Assembly (NCBI RefSeq): GCF_001956585.1
Contig: NZ_MSRR01000019.1
Span: 99,267 to 163,266, forward strand
Direction of reading: 5' to 3'
Source of the DNA: Actinomyces naeslundii
Lineage (GTDB): Bacteria; Actinomycetota; Actinomycetes; Actinomycetales; Actinomycetaceae
Length of the DNA: 64,000 nt
Part shown: piece by piece, positions 52,588-61,530 of the stretch
Layout: every line of letters begins with the position of its first letter
How positions within the stretch are numbered: the stretch's first letter is position 1
Made by a program: the position numbers and the translations under genes
The notes under the pieces: generated by a model
Seen by the model: the letters and a program-made list of their open reading frames with translations, nothing else
Told to the model about the DNA's origin: nothing
Database searches by the model: none

Positions 52588-52671
52588 GGGTACTTTCCTT
52601 CCTTGTCCTCGCTGGAACTGTCTCCGCGTCCACCAGGGTATGTGCGAGCGCCCAAGCGTGCGGCTCCTCAT

Positions 52672-52692
52672 CTTGAGCCGACCCGGCTCAAG
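52672..52692. promoter_or_regulatory. HAIR-like operator (HspR site) upstream of clpC
   Basis: CTTGAGC-N7-GCTCAAG is a perfect 7-7-7 dyad matching the HAIR consensus CTTGAGT-N7-ACTCAAG bound by the heat-shock repressor HspR, with only the innermost base of each arm changed. It lies about 160 bp before clpC. Confidence 0.65.
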
Positions 52693-52697
52693 GCTTA

Positions 52698-52715
52698 CTC
52701 ACGCCTACCGCGAAC
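52698..52715. promoter_or_regulatory. ClgR-type box upstream of clpC
   Basis: CTCACGCCTACCGCGAAC fits the ClgR target core CGC-N5-GCG with the flanking AAC on the right and A on the left. ClgR is the actinobacterial activator of clp genes. It lies 5 bp downstream of the HAIR-like site. Confidence 0.55.
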
Positions 52716-52854
52716 AGGGGCATGGGCGAGGCATCCGGCTGGTTAGCCTTGTCAGCACGTGCTCCCAGCGTCGTCTCTCCACAGCGCTGCGACATCCCTC
52801 GCCACTACCGGACGAGCGGTACCGCACCGAGCACGTGCCGAGGAGGAACTACTG

Positions 52855-55455
52855 ATGTTTGAACGCTTTACCGACCGCGCCCGCCGCGTCGTCGTGCTCG
52901 CGCAGGACGAGGCGCGGGCTCTGAACCACAACTACATCGGCACCGAGCACCTCCTTCTCGGCCTCATTCACGAGGGCGAGGGAGTTGCCGCCAAGGCGCT
53001 GGAGTCCATGGACATCTCCCTGGACGCCGTGCGCGGCCAGGTCATTGAGATCATCGGCGAGGGGCAGTCGGCCCCCACCGGCCATATTCCCTTCACGCCG
53101 CGCGGTAAGAAGGTCTTCGAGCTCTCCATGCGCGAGGCCCTCCAGCTCGGCCACAACTACATCGGCACCGAGCACCTGCTGCTCGGCCTGCTGCGCGAGG
53201 GCGAGGGCGTGGCCGCCCAGGTCCTGACCAACCTCGGCGGTGACCTGTCCAGCGTGCGCCAGACCGTCATGCAGATGCTCTCGGGCTACGAGGGCAAGGA
53301 GACCGTCAACGCCGGCGGCCCCTCCAAGGAGGGCACACCGTCCGGCAGCGCCATCCTGGACCAGTTCGGCCGTAACCTCACCGCCGCCGCCCGCGAGGGC
53401 AAGCTGGACCCGGTCATCGGGCGCAAGAAGGAGATGGAGAGGGTCATGCAGATCCTCTCCCGGCGCACCAAGAACAACCCCGTCCTCATCGGGGAGCCGG
53501 GCGTGGGCAAGACCGCCGTCGTCGAGGGCCTGAGCCAGGCCATCGTCCACGGCGACGTTCCCGAGACCCTGCGCGACAAGCAGCTCTACTCCCTGGACAT
53601 GGGCTCGCTCGTGGCCGGCTCGCGCTACCGCGGCGACTTCGAGGAGCGCCTCAAGAAGGTCCTCAAGGAGGTGCGCACCCGCGGCGACATCGTCCTGTTC
53701 ATTGACGAGATCCACACCCTCGTCGGGGCCGGCGCCGCCGAGGGCGCCGTCGACGCCGCCTCCATCCTCAAGCCCATGCTGGCCCGCGGCGAGCTCCAGA
53801 CCATCGGGGCCACGACCCTGGACGAGTACCGCAAGATCGAGAAGGACGCGGCCCTGGAGCGCCGCTTCCAGCCGGTGACCGTCGACCAGCCCAGCATCGA
53901 GGAGACCATCGGGATCCTCACCGGCCTGCGCGACCGCTACGAGGCCTTCCACCGCATCGTCATCACCGACGAGGCCATCGAGGCCGCCGCCAAGCTCGCC
54001 GATCGCTACATCAACGACCGCTTCCTGCCGGACAAGGCCATCGACCTGGTCGACGAGGCCGGTGCCCGCCTGCGCATCCGCCGCATGACCGCCCCGCCCG
54101 AGCTGCGCGAGATCGACGAGAAGATCGCTGAGGTCAAGCGGGAGAAGGAGTCCGCGATCGACGACCAGGACTTCGAGCGCGCCGCCTCCCTGCGCGACGA
54201 CGAGCGCCGCCTGGCCGACGAGCGCGCCGCCAAGGAGAAGGCCTGGAAGTCCGGCGACCTCGATCAGGTCGCCGAGGTCGACGAGGCGCTCATCGCCGAG
54301 GTCCTGGCCATGTCCACCGGCATCCCGGTGGTCAAGCTGACCGAGGCCGAGTCCGCCAAGCTCCTCAACATGGAGTCCGAGCTCCACAAGCGCATCATCG
54401 GCCAGAACAAGGCTATCGAGGCGCTGTCGAAGTCGATCCGTCGCACCCGCGCCGGCCTGAAGGACCCCAAGCGTCCCGGCGGCTCCTTCATCTTCGCCGG
54501 CCCCACCGGCGTCGGAAAGACCGAGCTGGCCAAGGCTCTGGCGGAGTTCCTGTTCGACGACGAGGACGCCCTCATCCAGCTCGACATGTCCGAGTTCGCC
54601 GAGAAGCACACGGTCTCGCGACTCTTCGGTGCCCCTCCCGGCTACGTCGGTTACGACGAGGGCGGCCAGCTCACCGAGAAGGTGCGCCGTCGGCCCTTCT
54701 CCGTGGTCCTGTTCGACGAGGTCGAGAAGGCCCACCCGGACATCTTCAACTCGCTGCTGCAGATCCTGGAGGACGGGCACCTCTCCGACGCCCAGGGCCG
54801 CGTGGTGGACTTCAAGAACACCGTCATCATCATGACGACCAACCTCGGCTCCAAGGACATCGGTAAGTCGGTGGCCACCGGCTTCCAGTCCACCGAGTCC
54901 GGCGCCATGGACTACGAGGAGATGAAGTCCCACGTCAACCGCGAGCTCAAGCAGCAGTTCCGGCCCGAGTTCCTCAACCGCGTCGACGACCTCATCGTCT
55001 TCCCGCAGCTGACCAAGGAGGAGGTGCGCCAGATCGTCGACCTCATGATCGCGCGCCTCGACAAGCGCCTGGCCGAGCAGCAGATGACCATTGAGCTGAC
55101 CGACGCCGCCAAGGAGCTCCTGGCCGAGCGTGGCTTCGACCCGGTGCTCGGCGCCCGTCCGCTGCGTCGTGCCATCCAGCGCGACATCGAGGACGCCCTG
55201 AGCGAGAAGATCCTCTTCGGGGAGATCGAGCGGGGACAGAAGGTCATCGTCGATGCCGAGGGCGAGTCCATCCTGGGCGAGTTCATCTTCCGCGGTGAGC
55301 CCTGGGAGCAGGGCGAGGCCGAGGTCGCCGCGCTGCGCGAGGCCGAGGAGGCCGCAGCCGGTGGCGGGAGCAGTGCCTCCAGTCCCCTGCGCATCTCCTC
55401 GACGCCGATCAGTCGTGACGGAGGTGCCTCGCCGGCTGCTGAGACCGGTCACTGA
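52855..55455 (+). CDS. clpC: ClpC AAA+ unfoldase
   Basis: The 866-residue Hsp100 unfoldase that feeds ClpP. Two Clp N-domain repeats ([22 protein letters not shown] and [22 protein letters not shown]) precede AAA domain 1 with Walker A GEPGVGKT and Walker B FIDEIH, a UVR-containing middle segment ([30 protein letters not shown]) and AAA domain 2 with GPTGVGKT and LFDEVEKAH. The length is as usual for actinobacterial ClpC. GAGGAGGAACTACTG gives a strong ribosome site. HspR- and ClgR-type sites lie upstream. Confidence 0.97.
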   Translation: MFERFTDRARRVVVLAQDEARALNHNYIGTEHLLLGLIHEGEGVAAKALESMDISLDAVRGQVIEIIGEGQSAPTGHIPFTPRGKKVFELSMREALQLGHNYIGTEHLLLGLLREGEGVAAQVLTNLGGDLSSVRQTVMQMLSGYEGKETVNAGGPSKEGTPSGSAILDQFGRNLTAAAREGKLDPVIGRKKEMERVMQILSRRTKNNPVLIGEPGVGKTAVVEGLSQAIVHGDVPETLRDKQLYSLDMGSLVAGSRYRGDFEERLKKVLKEVRTRGDIVLFIDEIHTLVGAGAAEGAVDAASILKPMLARGELQTIGATTLDEYRKIEKDAALERRFQPVTVDQPSIEETIGILTGLRDRYEAFHRIVITDEAIEAAAKLADRYINDRFLPDKAIDLVDEAGARLRIRRMTAPPELREIDEKIAEVKREKESAIDDQDFERAASLRDDERRLADERAAKEKAWKSGDLDQVAEVDEALIAEVLAMSTGIPVVKLTEAESAKLLNMESELHKRIIGQNKAIEALSKSIRRTRAGLKDPKRPGGSFIFAGPTGVGKTELAKALAEFLFDDEDALIQLDMSEFAEKHTVSRLFGAPPGYVGYDEGGQLTEKVRRRPFSVVLFDEVEKAHPDIFNSLLQILEDGHLSDAQGRVVDFKNTVIIMTTNLGSKDIGKSVATGFQSTESGAMDYEEMKSHVNRELKQQFRPEFLNRVDDLIVFPQLTKEEVRQIVDLMIARLDKRLAEQQMTIELTDAAKELLAERGFDPVLGARPLRRAIQRDIEDALSEKILFGEIERGQKVIVDAEGESILGEFIFRGEPWEQGEAEVAALREAEEAAAGGGSSASSPLRISSTPISRDGGASPAAETGH

Positions 55456-55558
55456 GGTCGGTCGCTGAGACTGGCCGCTGAGCGGGATCCCGGCTCGGAG
55501 GGGCTGAGTCGGCCTCCGGTCGGGGCGTCTGGAGCAGATTTCCTTATCAGTTCAATAC

Positions 55559-55592
55559 GATGGGCCGCAACCTGGACGAGGTGCGGCCCATC
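55559..55592 (+). terminator. Hairpin downstream of clpC
   Basis: GATGGGCCGCA (55559-55569) pairs with TGCGGCCCATC (55582-55592), an 11-bp perfect stem, about 100 bp after the clpC stop. The T content after it is low (TCGTCGTCGG), so it is a probable but not classic terminator. Confidence 0.55.
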
Positions 55593-56095
55593 GTCGTCGG
55601 TGCCCGGTTGGCGCTTGTGCCCGCCCTTCCGCTGTGGCATCAACCGCAGTGATGCGAGCGGAGCAAAATCGTCCGGTCGCCATATTTCTCCAGGTGGTAG
55701 TCATCGCGATGTGCCTGCAGCCCCGGCGGTCGGAGGTCAGTGATTGTCAATACTTACTGTTCTTATCGTCGGTGTCCCGGTGGGGTGGGTGGGCTCAGAT
55801 TTAAAGCGACCTGGGTGTGTCGGGAGAACGACCTGAGAGTTTGGCCTGACTGACTCATGTGCGTCCTCTGACGGATACAGTGGAGTGACGCTCCGGCGAA
55901 AGTCGTCCCGAGGACCTGGTCGGTCGGTGTCGTCGCCCGTGAAGTGCGGGGCTCATTCAACCGTCTCTGCCCGTTCTTGTCCGTAACCGTCCTACCCGCC
56001 CTCATTCAGGCCGCCGTAGCGCTCCTCACCCACGGTTCTGAATGCCCGGCTCGGATCGCCCTGCGTGCTGACGCATCCTTGGTGCCACTACTCCC
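55593..56095. other. Intergenic region between clpC and the Pel-like cluster
   Basis: About 500 bp without a credible gene. A relatively AT-rich patch around 55740-55770 (TTGTCAATACTTACTGTTCT) may contain the promoter of the polysaccharide cluster. No strong hairpin was seen. Confidence 0.4.
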
Positions 56096-57544
56096 ATGAC
56101 CCAACTCAGATACGAACCGCGACATTTTCATCAGCACCGTTTCCCGCGTCTGCGGACCGCCAACGCTGCTGCGGCTTTGAGCGCCGTCGGCGTGGTGACG
56201 GTGGTGCTGCCCTGGTTCGCCTGGCCGACGGCGGGGACGATCGGCGTCCTGGTCGTTACTGTCCTCCTCGGTCTGGGGCTCGTCACGGCGCCTCCCACCC
56301 GGGCGCTCAAGCGCGGCGGCATCGCCCCCGGAGCCCGCTGGCACTGGGGGGCGGCGATGCTCCTGGGGATGTCCCCGGCGATCCTCCTGGGTCTGAGCTT
56401 CCCCGTCGTCTCTCAGAAGATGGCCGCCAGCCAGATCGACGGAACCGGCCTGCCGGTCATCGTCCTGAGCGTGTCGGTGGCGGTCCCCTGGCTCAGCCAG
56501 ATCATCGGCACCCCCGTCTACCGTCTCCTGGGTGACTCGATCGGACGGGGCCCTCGGGCTGTTCTGGAGCGCTACTGCTCCATCTGGCCGGCCCTGTTCC
56601 TGTGGGCGCTCGTTCCCACGGCGCTGGAGATCCTCGTCATGGCCACCGTGACCGGCTGGAACCTGCACGTCATGGGCGTGCACACCGCCCTGCTCCTCCT
56701 GCACGTCGTCTTCGTCCAGTCGCTCATCGTCGCCGACGTCTCAGGCCGACGGCGCCTGTGGTCGGTGGGCTGGCTCTTCTACGCCGTCGCCCTCCTGGCA
56801 GAACCCACCTGGTGGTACCTGCCCCCGCTGCTGGGCACCCTCAGTCAGGTGCCGTCCATGGGACGGTCCCTGGGGAGGATCCTGCGCCCCCGGGCGGTCT
56901 CCACCGGCATCCTCGTGCAGGACATGCTTCGAGGTGGGATCCTGGGGGGAGTGCTGTGGTCAGACAAGTTCTTCCTCTTCCTGGGTGCCGGTCGCGACTT
57001 CGACGTGGCACTGGTCTACCTGTGCCTTCAGCCCGCCGTCGTCGCCTACTGCTACTACTTCGCGGTCACCGCACCCCGGGTCAACACTGAGATCGCCCTG
57101 TTCCAGACGGTTCTCAAGCGCGAGGGCATGACCAGTCTGCGCGACCGCGGGCGCACTCTGCGCCGGTTGCTGGACGCCAGCCTCATCCGCGCCTGCGTCG
57201 TGGGGGTCGCCGGTGTCATCGTGGTCATCTGCTCCATGGCCCTCATCGCCCCCGAGCAGGTGGTGCTGGTCCTCAAGGTGTGTCTGTCCTCAACCCTATT
57301 CACGGTGCTGACGCTCCTGTGCTACGAGATCGACCACATCGGCGACTCGACCTCCGCGCTGCTGCTGTCCGGCATCCATGTGGCTGTCGCCGCGGCCCTG
57401 CTGCTGCGGGTGGCCGGTACCGGCGCCTACCTGCCGCTGGCCGGTGTCGACCTCGCACTGTGCGCGCTGGGCCTGCTGCTCTACCGCAAGCGGTGGGCCT
57501 CGCCCGAGTACTCCTTCTTCTGGGGAAAGGCCATGTCCTGGTGA
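56096..57544 (+). CDS. PelG-like multi-pass membrane protein
   Basis: A 482-residue protein with about 12 membrane segments. The middle LRGGILGGVLWSDKFFLFLGAG and the following VALVYLCLQPAVVAYCYYFAVTAPRVNTEIALF recall PelG, the Wzx-like flippase-type subunit of the Pel polysaccharide synthase. The assignment rests on this weak likeness plus the adjacent PelF-like gene, whose GTG overlaps this stop by four bases. In Pel systems PelG works with PelD and PelE; no such genes lie here. It could also be an unrelated exporter of the MOP superfamily. Confidence 0.6.
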   Translation: MTQLRYEPRHFHQHRFPRLRTANAAAALSAVGVVTVVLPWFAWPTAGTIGVLVVTVLLGLGLVTAPPTRALKRGGIAPGARWHWGAAMLLGMSPAILLGLSFPVVSQKMAASQIDGTGLPVIVLSVSVAVPWLSQIIGTPVYRLLGDSIGRGPRAVLERYCSIWPALFLWALVPTALEILVMATVTGWNLHVMGVHTALLLLHVVFVQSLIVADVSGRRRLWSVGWLFYAVALLAEPTWWYLPPLLGTLSQVPSMGRSLGRILRPRAVSTGILVQDMLRGGILGGVLWSDKFFLFLGAGRDFDVALVYLCLQPAVVAYCYYFAVTAPRVNTEIALFQTVLKREGMTSLRDRGRTLRRLLDASLIRACVVGVAGVIVVICSMALIAPEQVVLVLKVCLSSTLFTVLTLLCYEIDHIGDSTSALLLSGIHVAVAAALLLRVAGTGAYLPLAGVDLALCALGLLLYRKRWASPEYSFFWGKAMSW

Positions 57545-60222
57545 GCTCCTCGTCGTCCTTCCGCGCCCGGCTGGAGAGTCTTCCGCTTCGCTACTCGGCC
57601 CCAGCCGGTGGTTACGCCCCGATGCCCAGTCCCGACGACGCCCCCGGCATCGGCGACCGGGGCCAGGAGACCGGCCCCACGGTCAAGGTCGGTCCCGACG
57701 GCTACGGCGTCGTCGTCACCGCCGGCGGTTCCAGTGCTCTGAGCGGCTCCTCGGCACCCAGCGCCGCCACTGCCCGCAGCGCGCACAGTGCCCCGGTCGC
57801 GCCCGAGGCCTCCAGAGGGCGGCGAGCCGATTACGGCCGGCAACGGGTCGAGCCCTCAGCCGCGACGGCGTCGGCCGGCACTCCGGATCAGGCCGACGCC
57901 GCGGCCCCTGCGCCCTCCAGGGCGGCGGCCGCCCACGCCACGCCCTCCTCGAGCGGATCGGCCTCCACTCCTGAGGTGCCCGCGGTGCCGATCTACGGCG
58001 TCGTGCAGACCCCGGCCCCAGCCGGCTACGGCCTGGTTCAGCCGCGGCCCAGGACCCCGGAGCCTCCCGCCTCCTCAGGCGATGCCGAGGTCCTGGACTC
58101 CCCGATCTTCGGGACCGTGCGCTCCGCCCCCGCGGCTTCAGCGGCCTCACCCGAGCCCGTTGCCCCTGCAAGGCCCGCTGCCTCCCCACGACCTGTGGCA
58201 TCCCCGGCTCCCGCGGCCTTCCCCGAACCCACCGCCTCCCCGGATACCCCGGCCGCGCCGTCGGCTCCCGATGAGCCCTTCGCGGAGAGGGCCGATGGGG
58301 CTGCCGAGCCCTCGCCCACCGCTGCCGGCCCCTTCCAGGAGACGGTGCCGATCCAGCCGGGGCAGACCGCCCCGGTCACCGGCTCCGACGGTCCCGGCGC
58401 CTCCGACAACGAAGCGCGAGAGGTTTTCTCGACCCCCTCGGCTCCCCCCGCCATCGCCTGGGAGTCGGTGTCCTCGGCCGCCTCCGACGCCGCCGCGATT
58501 CCCCTGTCCCAGCAGACCAGCGAGGACGAGGAGGAGACGGAGGACGCTCCGGCCGGGGCGGCCGAGATCGCGCTGCCGCCCGAGGAGCCCGAGCCGGAGC
58601 CGGATTCCCAGGCCCTGCCCGATGGTGTCCCCGAGGACGGTGTCTACGTCGACGTCGACGTCGCCATCGTCATGGAGTCCACCTACCCCTATCTCAAGGG
58701 CGGTGTCTCCGCGGTGGTCCACGACATCATCACCGGCAACCCGGACCTCACCTTCGGGATCATCCACATCACCTGGGACTCCCACTCGCCGCGCAAGGAC
58801 CTCTACGGCATGCCGGACAATGTCGCCTGGGTCAGGGTCCTCTACCTGTCCATGGAGGAGCACCAGGAGGACTTCCTGCGCGCCCGCCCGCGGGACCTGC
58901 GCATGAGCCGCCGCCAGCGTCGAGAGCTCTCCCGCCGCGTCCTGGGGGCACTGCTCGCCCTGGCCCAGGAGGGGCGCACCGAGCCGCTGTGGGAGATCAT
59001 CAGCGAGGGTCTGAGCGCCTCACGGCGCTACCCGGTCTGGGCGATCCTGGGCACACGCGAGTTCATGGAGGCCTACCACGACCTGATGCCGGACCTGGGG
59101 ATGTCGATGACCGACATCTTCTGGTGCCTGCGTGACTTCTTCTCCCTGGCCTACGCGGTCCTGGCCGAGCCGGTCCCGCGCGCCCAGGTCTACCACGCCC
59201 ACACCACCGGCTACGCCATGCTCCTGGGGGTCAACGCCGCCCGCGAGCACGGCACCCGGGTGCTGCTGACCGAGCACAACCTCTATGTGCGAGACACCGT
59301 CAACACCCTCCTGGAACGCCGGCTGGACCTCAACGTCAGGCTCACCGACTACCGCACCTTCGACGTCACCGGCCGCGAGCGCATGTGGATGGCCTGGTGG
59401 CTGGAGATGGGGCGCCTGTGCTACCCCTACGCCTACGCCTCCACCTACCTCTACCCTCGGGCCATCACCGAGGCCAATGAGCTCGGCGGTGACTCCGGGC
59501 GAGCCATCGTCATCCCCAACGGCATCGTCACCAAGGAGTTCGACGCCTCCTACGCCGCCCGCCTGGCCGCCATCGAGGAGATCAAGAAGGAGGGCGCGGA
59601 CAAGCACCTGTGGAAGCTGGTGTACATCGCCCGCGTCGTACCCATCAAGGGGCTGCTGGACATGATCGACTCGGTGCGCCTCATGGTGGACCGGGGCCTG
59701 AACATCCACCTGGACGTGTGTGGGCCCACCGAGCACATGCCCTCCTACTTCGAGCAGTGCCTCACCCGCATCGTCGAGCAGGGCCTGGAGAGCGTCATCA
59801 CCATCCGCGGGACCGTCAAGGTCCGTGAGCTCCTGCCTGAGTTCGACCTGTTCGTCCTGCCCAGCTACAACGAGGGCCTGCCGGTCGTCTCCCTGGAGAC
59901 CATGGGGGCCGGCATCCCCACGGTGAGCACCGACGTCGGCGCCGTGCGCTCCGTCGTCGAGGACTTGATCGTCACCGACGAGGGGGAGACCTGGGACCCC
60001 TGCGGCATCATCATCGAGCCCGGTGACCCCGCCGTCATGGCGGACAAGGTCCAGGAGGTCATCAGCGACGTCGATCTCTACGAGCGCCTGAGCCTCAACG
60101 CCCGCGGCCGCGTGGAGGCGGCCTACGACCTGGTCAAGGTCAACGCCTCCTACAACAAGATCTACCGTCAGGGCGGTGCCGGCGAGCAGACCGGTACCCG
60201 CGCCGACCGAGGAGGAGCATGA
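57541..60222 (+). CDS. PelF-like GT4 glycosyltransferase with long disordered head
   Basis: An 893-residue protein. Residues about 375-893 match PelF: the DUF3492 opening VDVAIVMESTYPYLKGGVSAVVHDII, GIIHITWDS, HAHTTGYAMLLG, RVLLTEHNLYVRDT, PNGIVTKEF, LVYIARVVPIKGLLDMI and the GT4 EX7E motif in NEGLPVVSLETMGAG. PelF polymerises the Pel polysaccharide from UDP-GalNAc/GlcNAc in Gram-negative bacteria. The first 360 residues are low-complexity, rich in Ala, Pro, Ser and Glu, and absent from typical PelF (about 507 residues). The GTG start overlaps the PelG-like gene and the stop overlaps the next start, so all three are one operon. Confidence 0.8.
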   Translation: MSSSSSFRARLESLPLRYSAPAGGYAPMPSPDDAPGIGDRGQETGPTVKVGPDGYGVVVTAGGSSALSGSSAPSAATARSAHSAPVAPEASRGRRADYGRQRVEPSAATASAGTPDQADAAAPAPSRAAAAHATPSSSGSASTPEVPAVPIYGVVQTPAPAGYGLVQPRPRTPEPPASSGDAEVLDSPIFGTVRSAPAASAASPEPVAPARPAASPRPVASPAPAAFPEPTASPDTPAAPSAPDEPFAERADGAAEPSPTAAGPFQETVPIQPGQTAPVTGSDGPGASDNEAREVFSTPSAPPAIAWESVSSAASDAAAIPLSQQTSEDEEETEDAPAGAAEIALPPEEPEPEPDSQALPDGVPEDGVYVDVDVAIVMESTYPYLKGGVSAVVHDIITGNPDLTFGIIHITWDSHSPRKDLYGMPDNVAWVRVLYLSMEEHQEDFLRARPRDLRMSRRQRRELSRRVLGALLALAQEGRTEPLWEIISEGLSASRRYPVWAILGTREFMEAYHDLMPDLGMSMTDIFWCLRDFFSLAYAVLAEPVPRAQVYHAHTTGYAMLLGVNAAREHGTRVLLTEHNLYVRDTVNTLLERRLDLNVRLTDYRTFDVTGRERMWMAWWLEMGRLCYPYAYASTYLYPRAITEANELGGDSGRAIVIPNGIVTKEFDASYAARLAAIEEIKKEGADKHLWKLVYIARVVPIKGLLDMIDSVRLMVDRGLNIHLDVCGPTEHMPSYFEQCLTRIVEQGLESVITIRGTVKVRELLPEFDLFVLPSYNEGLPVVSLETMGAGIPTVSTDVGAVRSVVEDLIVTDEGETWDPCGIIIEPGDPAVMADKVQEVISDVDLYERLSLNARGRVEAAYDLVKVNASYNKIYRQGGAGEQTGTRADRGGA

Positions 60223-61328
60223 GGAGCAGCACCGGCGGCGTCGGCGCCTGGATCCGTTACGGAAACCCGCTCGAGCCCGGGGAGCTGGACTTCGCGATCG
60301 CCCACTACCGGGCCGCGATCCTCCAGCCCTGGGAGACCGAGGCAGCAGCCCGCCTCAAGGAGGCGCGACCGGACATGACGGTCCTGGCCTACCGGTGCCT
60401 GTCCTCCACGCGAGACTTCGAGCCGGACTCCATGCGCGCCTCCGGGCTGTCCTACCGCGAGGCCCTCCGCCGCGGTTGGCTCGCCAGGCGTGACAACGGC
60501 GACCTGGTCGAGTGGAACACCTACCCCGGCCACTTCCAGGCCCGTGTGTGGGACCCCGACTACCGCGCCCGCTGGGTGGAGGAGGTCTGCCAGGCCACCG
60601 CTGAGACCGCCTTCGACGGCGTCATGGCGGACAACGACGTCTTCGACGACTACTACGGACTGGACCTCCCCCTGGACGGAATCGCCGACACCGCCGCCCT
60701 GCGCGCCGAGCTGAACATCTTCGTGGACCAGGCCGGTGCCGGCCTCAACGGCGTCGGCAAGATCCTCATCCCCAACGTGGCCGAGGCCCGCCGGGAACCC
60801 GGCCGCTGGGAGCGCCACTCGGCCTGGGGTGGTGGCTTCGACGAGTGCTGGCTGGGCTGGGGGGACCATCACCTCTTCGATGAGGCCACGGCCCTGGCCC
60901 AGATTCACGAGCTGCGAGGGCCGGGCCTGTCCATCGTGCGCACGCCCGACGGCGGGGGCGGCGGCTCCATGTCCGGTGCCCGCACGTCCCCCGGCCTCTA
61001 CGGGCTGGCGGCCTTCTGGGTCTTCGGGGGAGGGGAGGGCGCCTACACGGCCACCGGTCACGACGACTACTCGCGCACTCCCTGGTTCCCCGCCCTCGAC
61101 GCCGACCTGGGGCGCCCGCTGGGACGGCCCCGGAGGACCTCGGGCGCCTGGGTGCGCGAGTTCGAGGGCGGAGTGGCCGCCGTCGCGCTCGGCGAGGAGG
61201 GAGGCGGCACCGTGCGTCTCCCGGCGGGCCTCAGGTCACCGGGGCCCACCGGGGACCCGGACGGTGAGGCGCTGGCTCTGGAGGTGCGCCTCAGCGCGCA
61301 TCGTGGGATGATCGCTCTGCGTGCCTGA
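60219..61328 (+). CDS. Putative glycoside hydrolase (GHL15-type barrel)
   Basis: A 369-residue protein without signal peptide, of TIM-barrel appearance: DFAIAHYRAAILQPWETEAAARLKEARPDMTVLAYRCLSS, then WVEEVCQATAETAFDGVMADNDVFDDYY with a candidate catalytic Asp pair, and HSAWGGGFDECWLGWGD. It fits the hypothetical glycoside hydrolase family 15 (GHL15). Its place after the PelF-like gene (4-base overlap) suggests that it trims, edits or senses the cluster's polysaccharide, perhaps in place of PelA. With no export signal it may act inside the cell or leave by another route. Confidence 0.65.
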   Translation: MRSSTGGVGAWIRYGNPLEPGELDFAIAHYRAAILQPWETEAAARLKEARPDMTVLAYRCLSSTRDFEPDSMRASGLSYREALRRGWLARRDNGDLVEWNTYPGHFQARVWDPDYRARWVEEVCQATAETAFDGVMADNDVFDDYYGLDLPLDGIADTAALRAELNIFVDQAGAGLNGVGKILIPNVAEARREPGRWERHSAWGGGFDECWLGWGDHHLFDEATALAQIHELRGPGLSIVRTPDGGGGGSMSGARTSPGLYGLAAFWVFGGGEGAYTATGHDDYSRTPWFPALDADLGRPLGRPRRTSGAWVREFEGGVAAVALGEEGGGTVRLPAGLRSPGPTGDPDGEALALEVRLSAHRGMIALRA

Positions 61329-61378
61329 GTCATGACCCGGTCCGGCTCGTGCGAGATCCGATAATGGGACTAAAGACC

Positions 61379-61394
61379 TGTCAAACGTTAGTCA
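61379..61394. promoter_or_regulatory. LacI-type operator upstream of the MFS transporter gene
   Basis: TGTCAAACGTTAGTCA is a near-palindrome centred on CG, the usual layout of LacI-family operators. GATAAT at 61360-61365, just upstream, is a good -10 hexamer, so the operator would sit just past the transcription start. Confidence 0.45.
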
Positions 61395-61530
61395 TGTTGG
61401 GTGGATCATTGACCTGCTTGACTTCCTGAGATCCCCGCCGTCCCGTACAGCGTTCTCTCGGGCAGGAAGCGCGGCGTCCGTCTCGGGCGGCGTCGACAGA
61501 GTTCCACAGGGCCCAGGACAAGGATGACCT

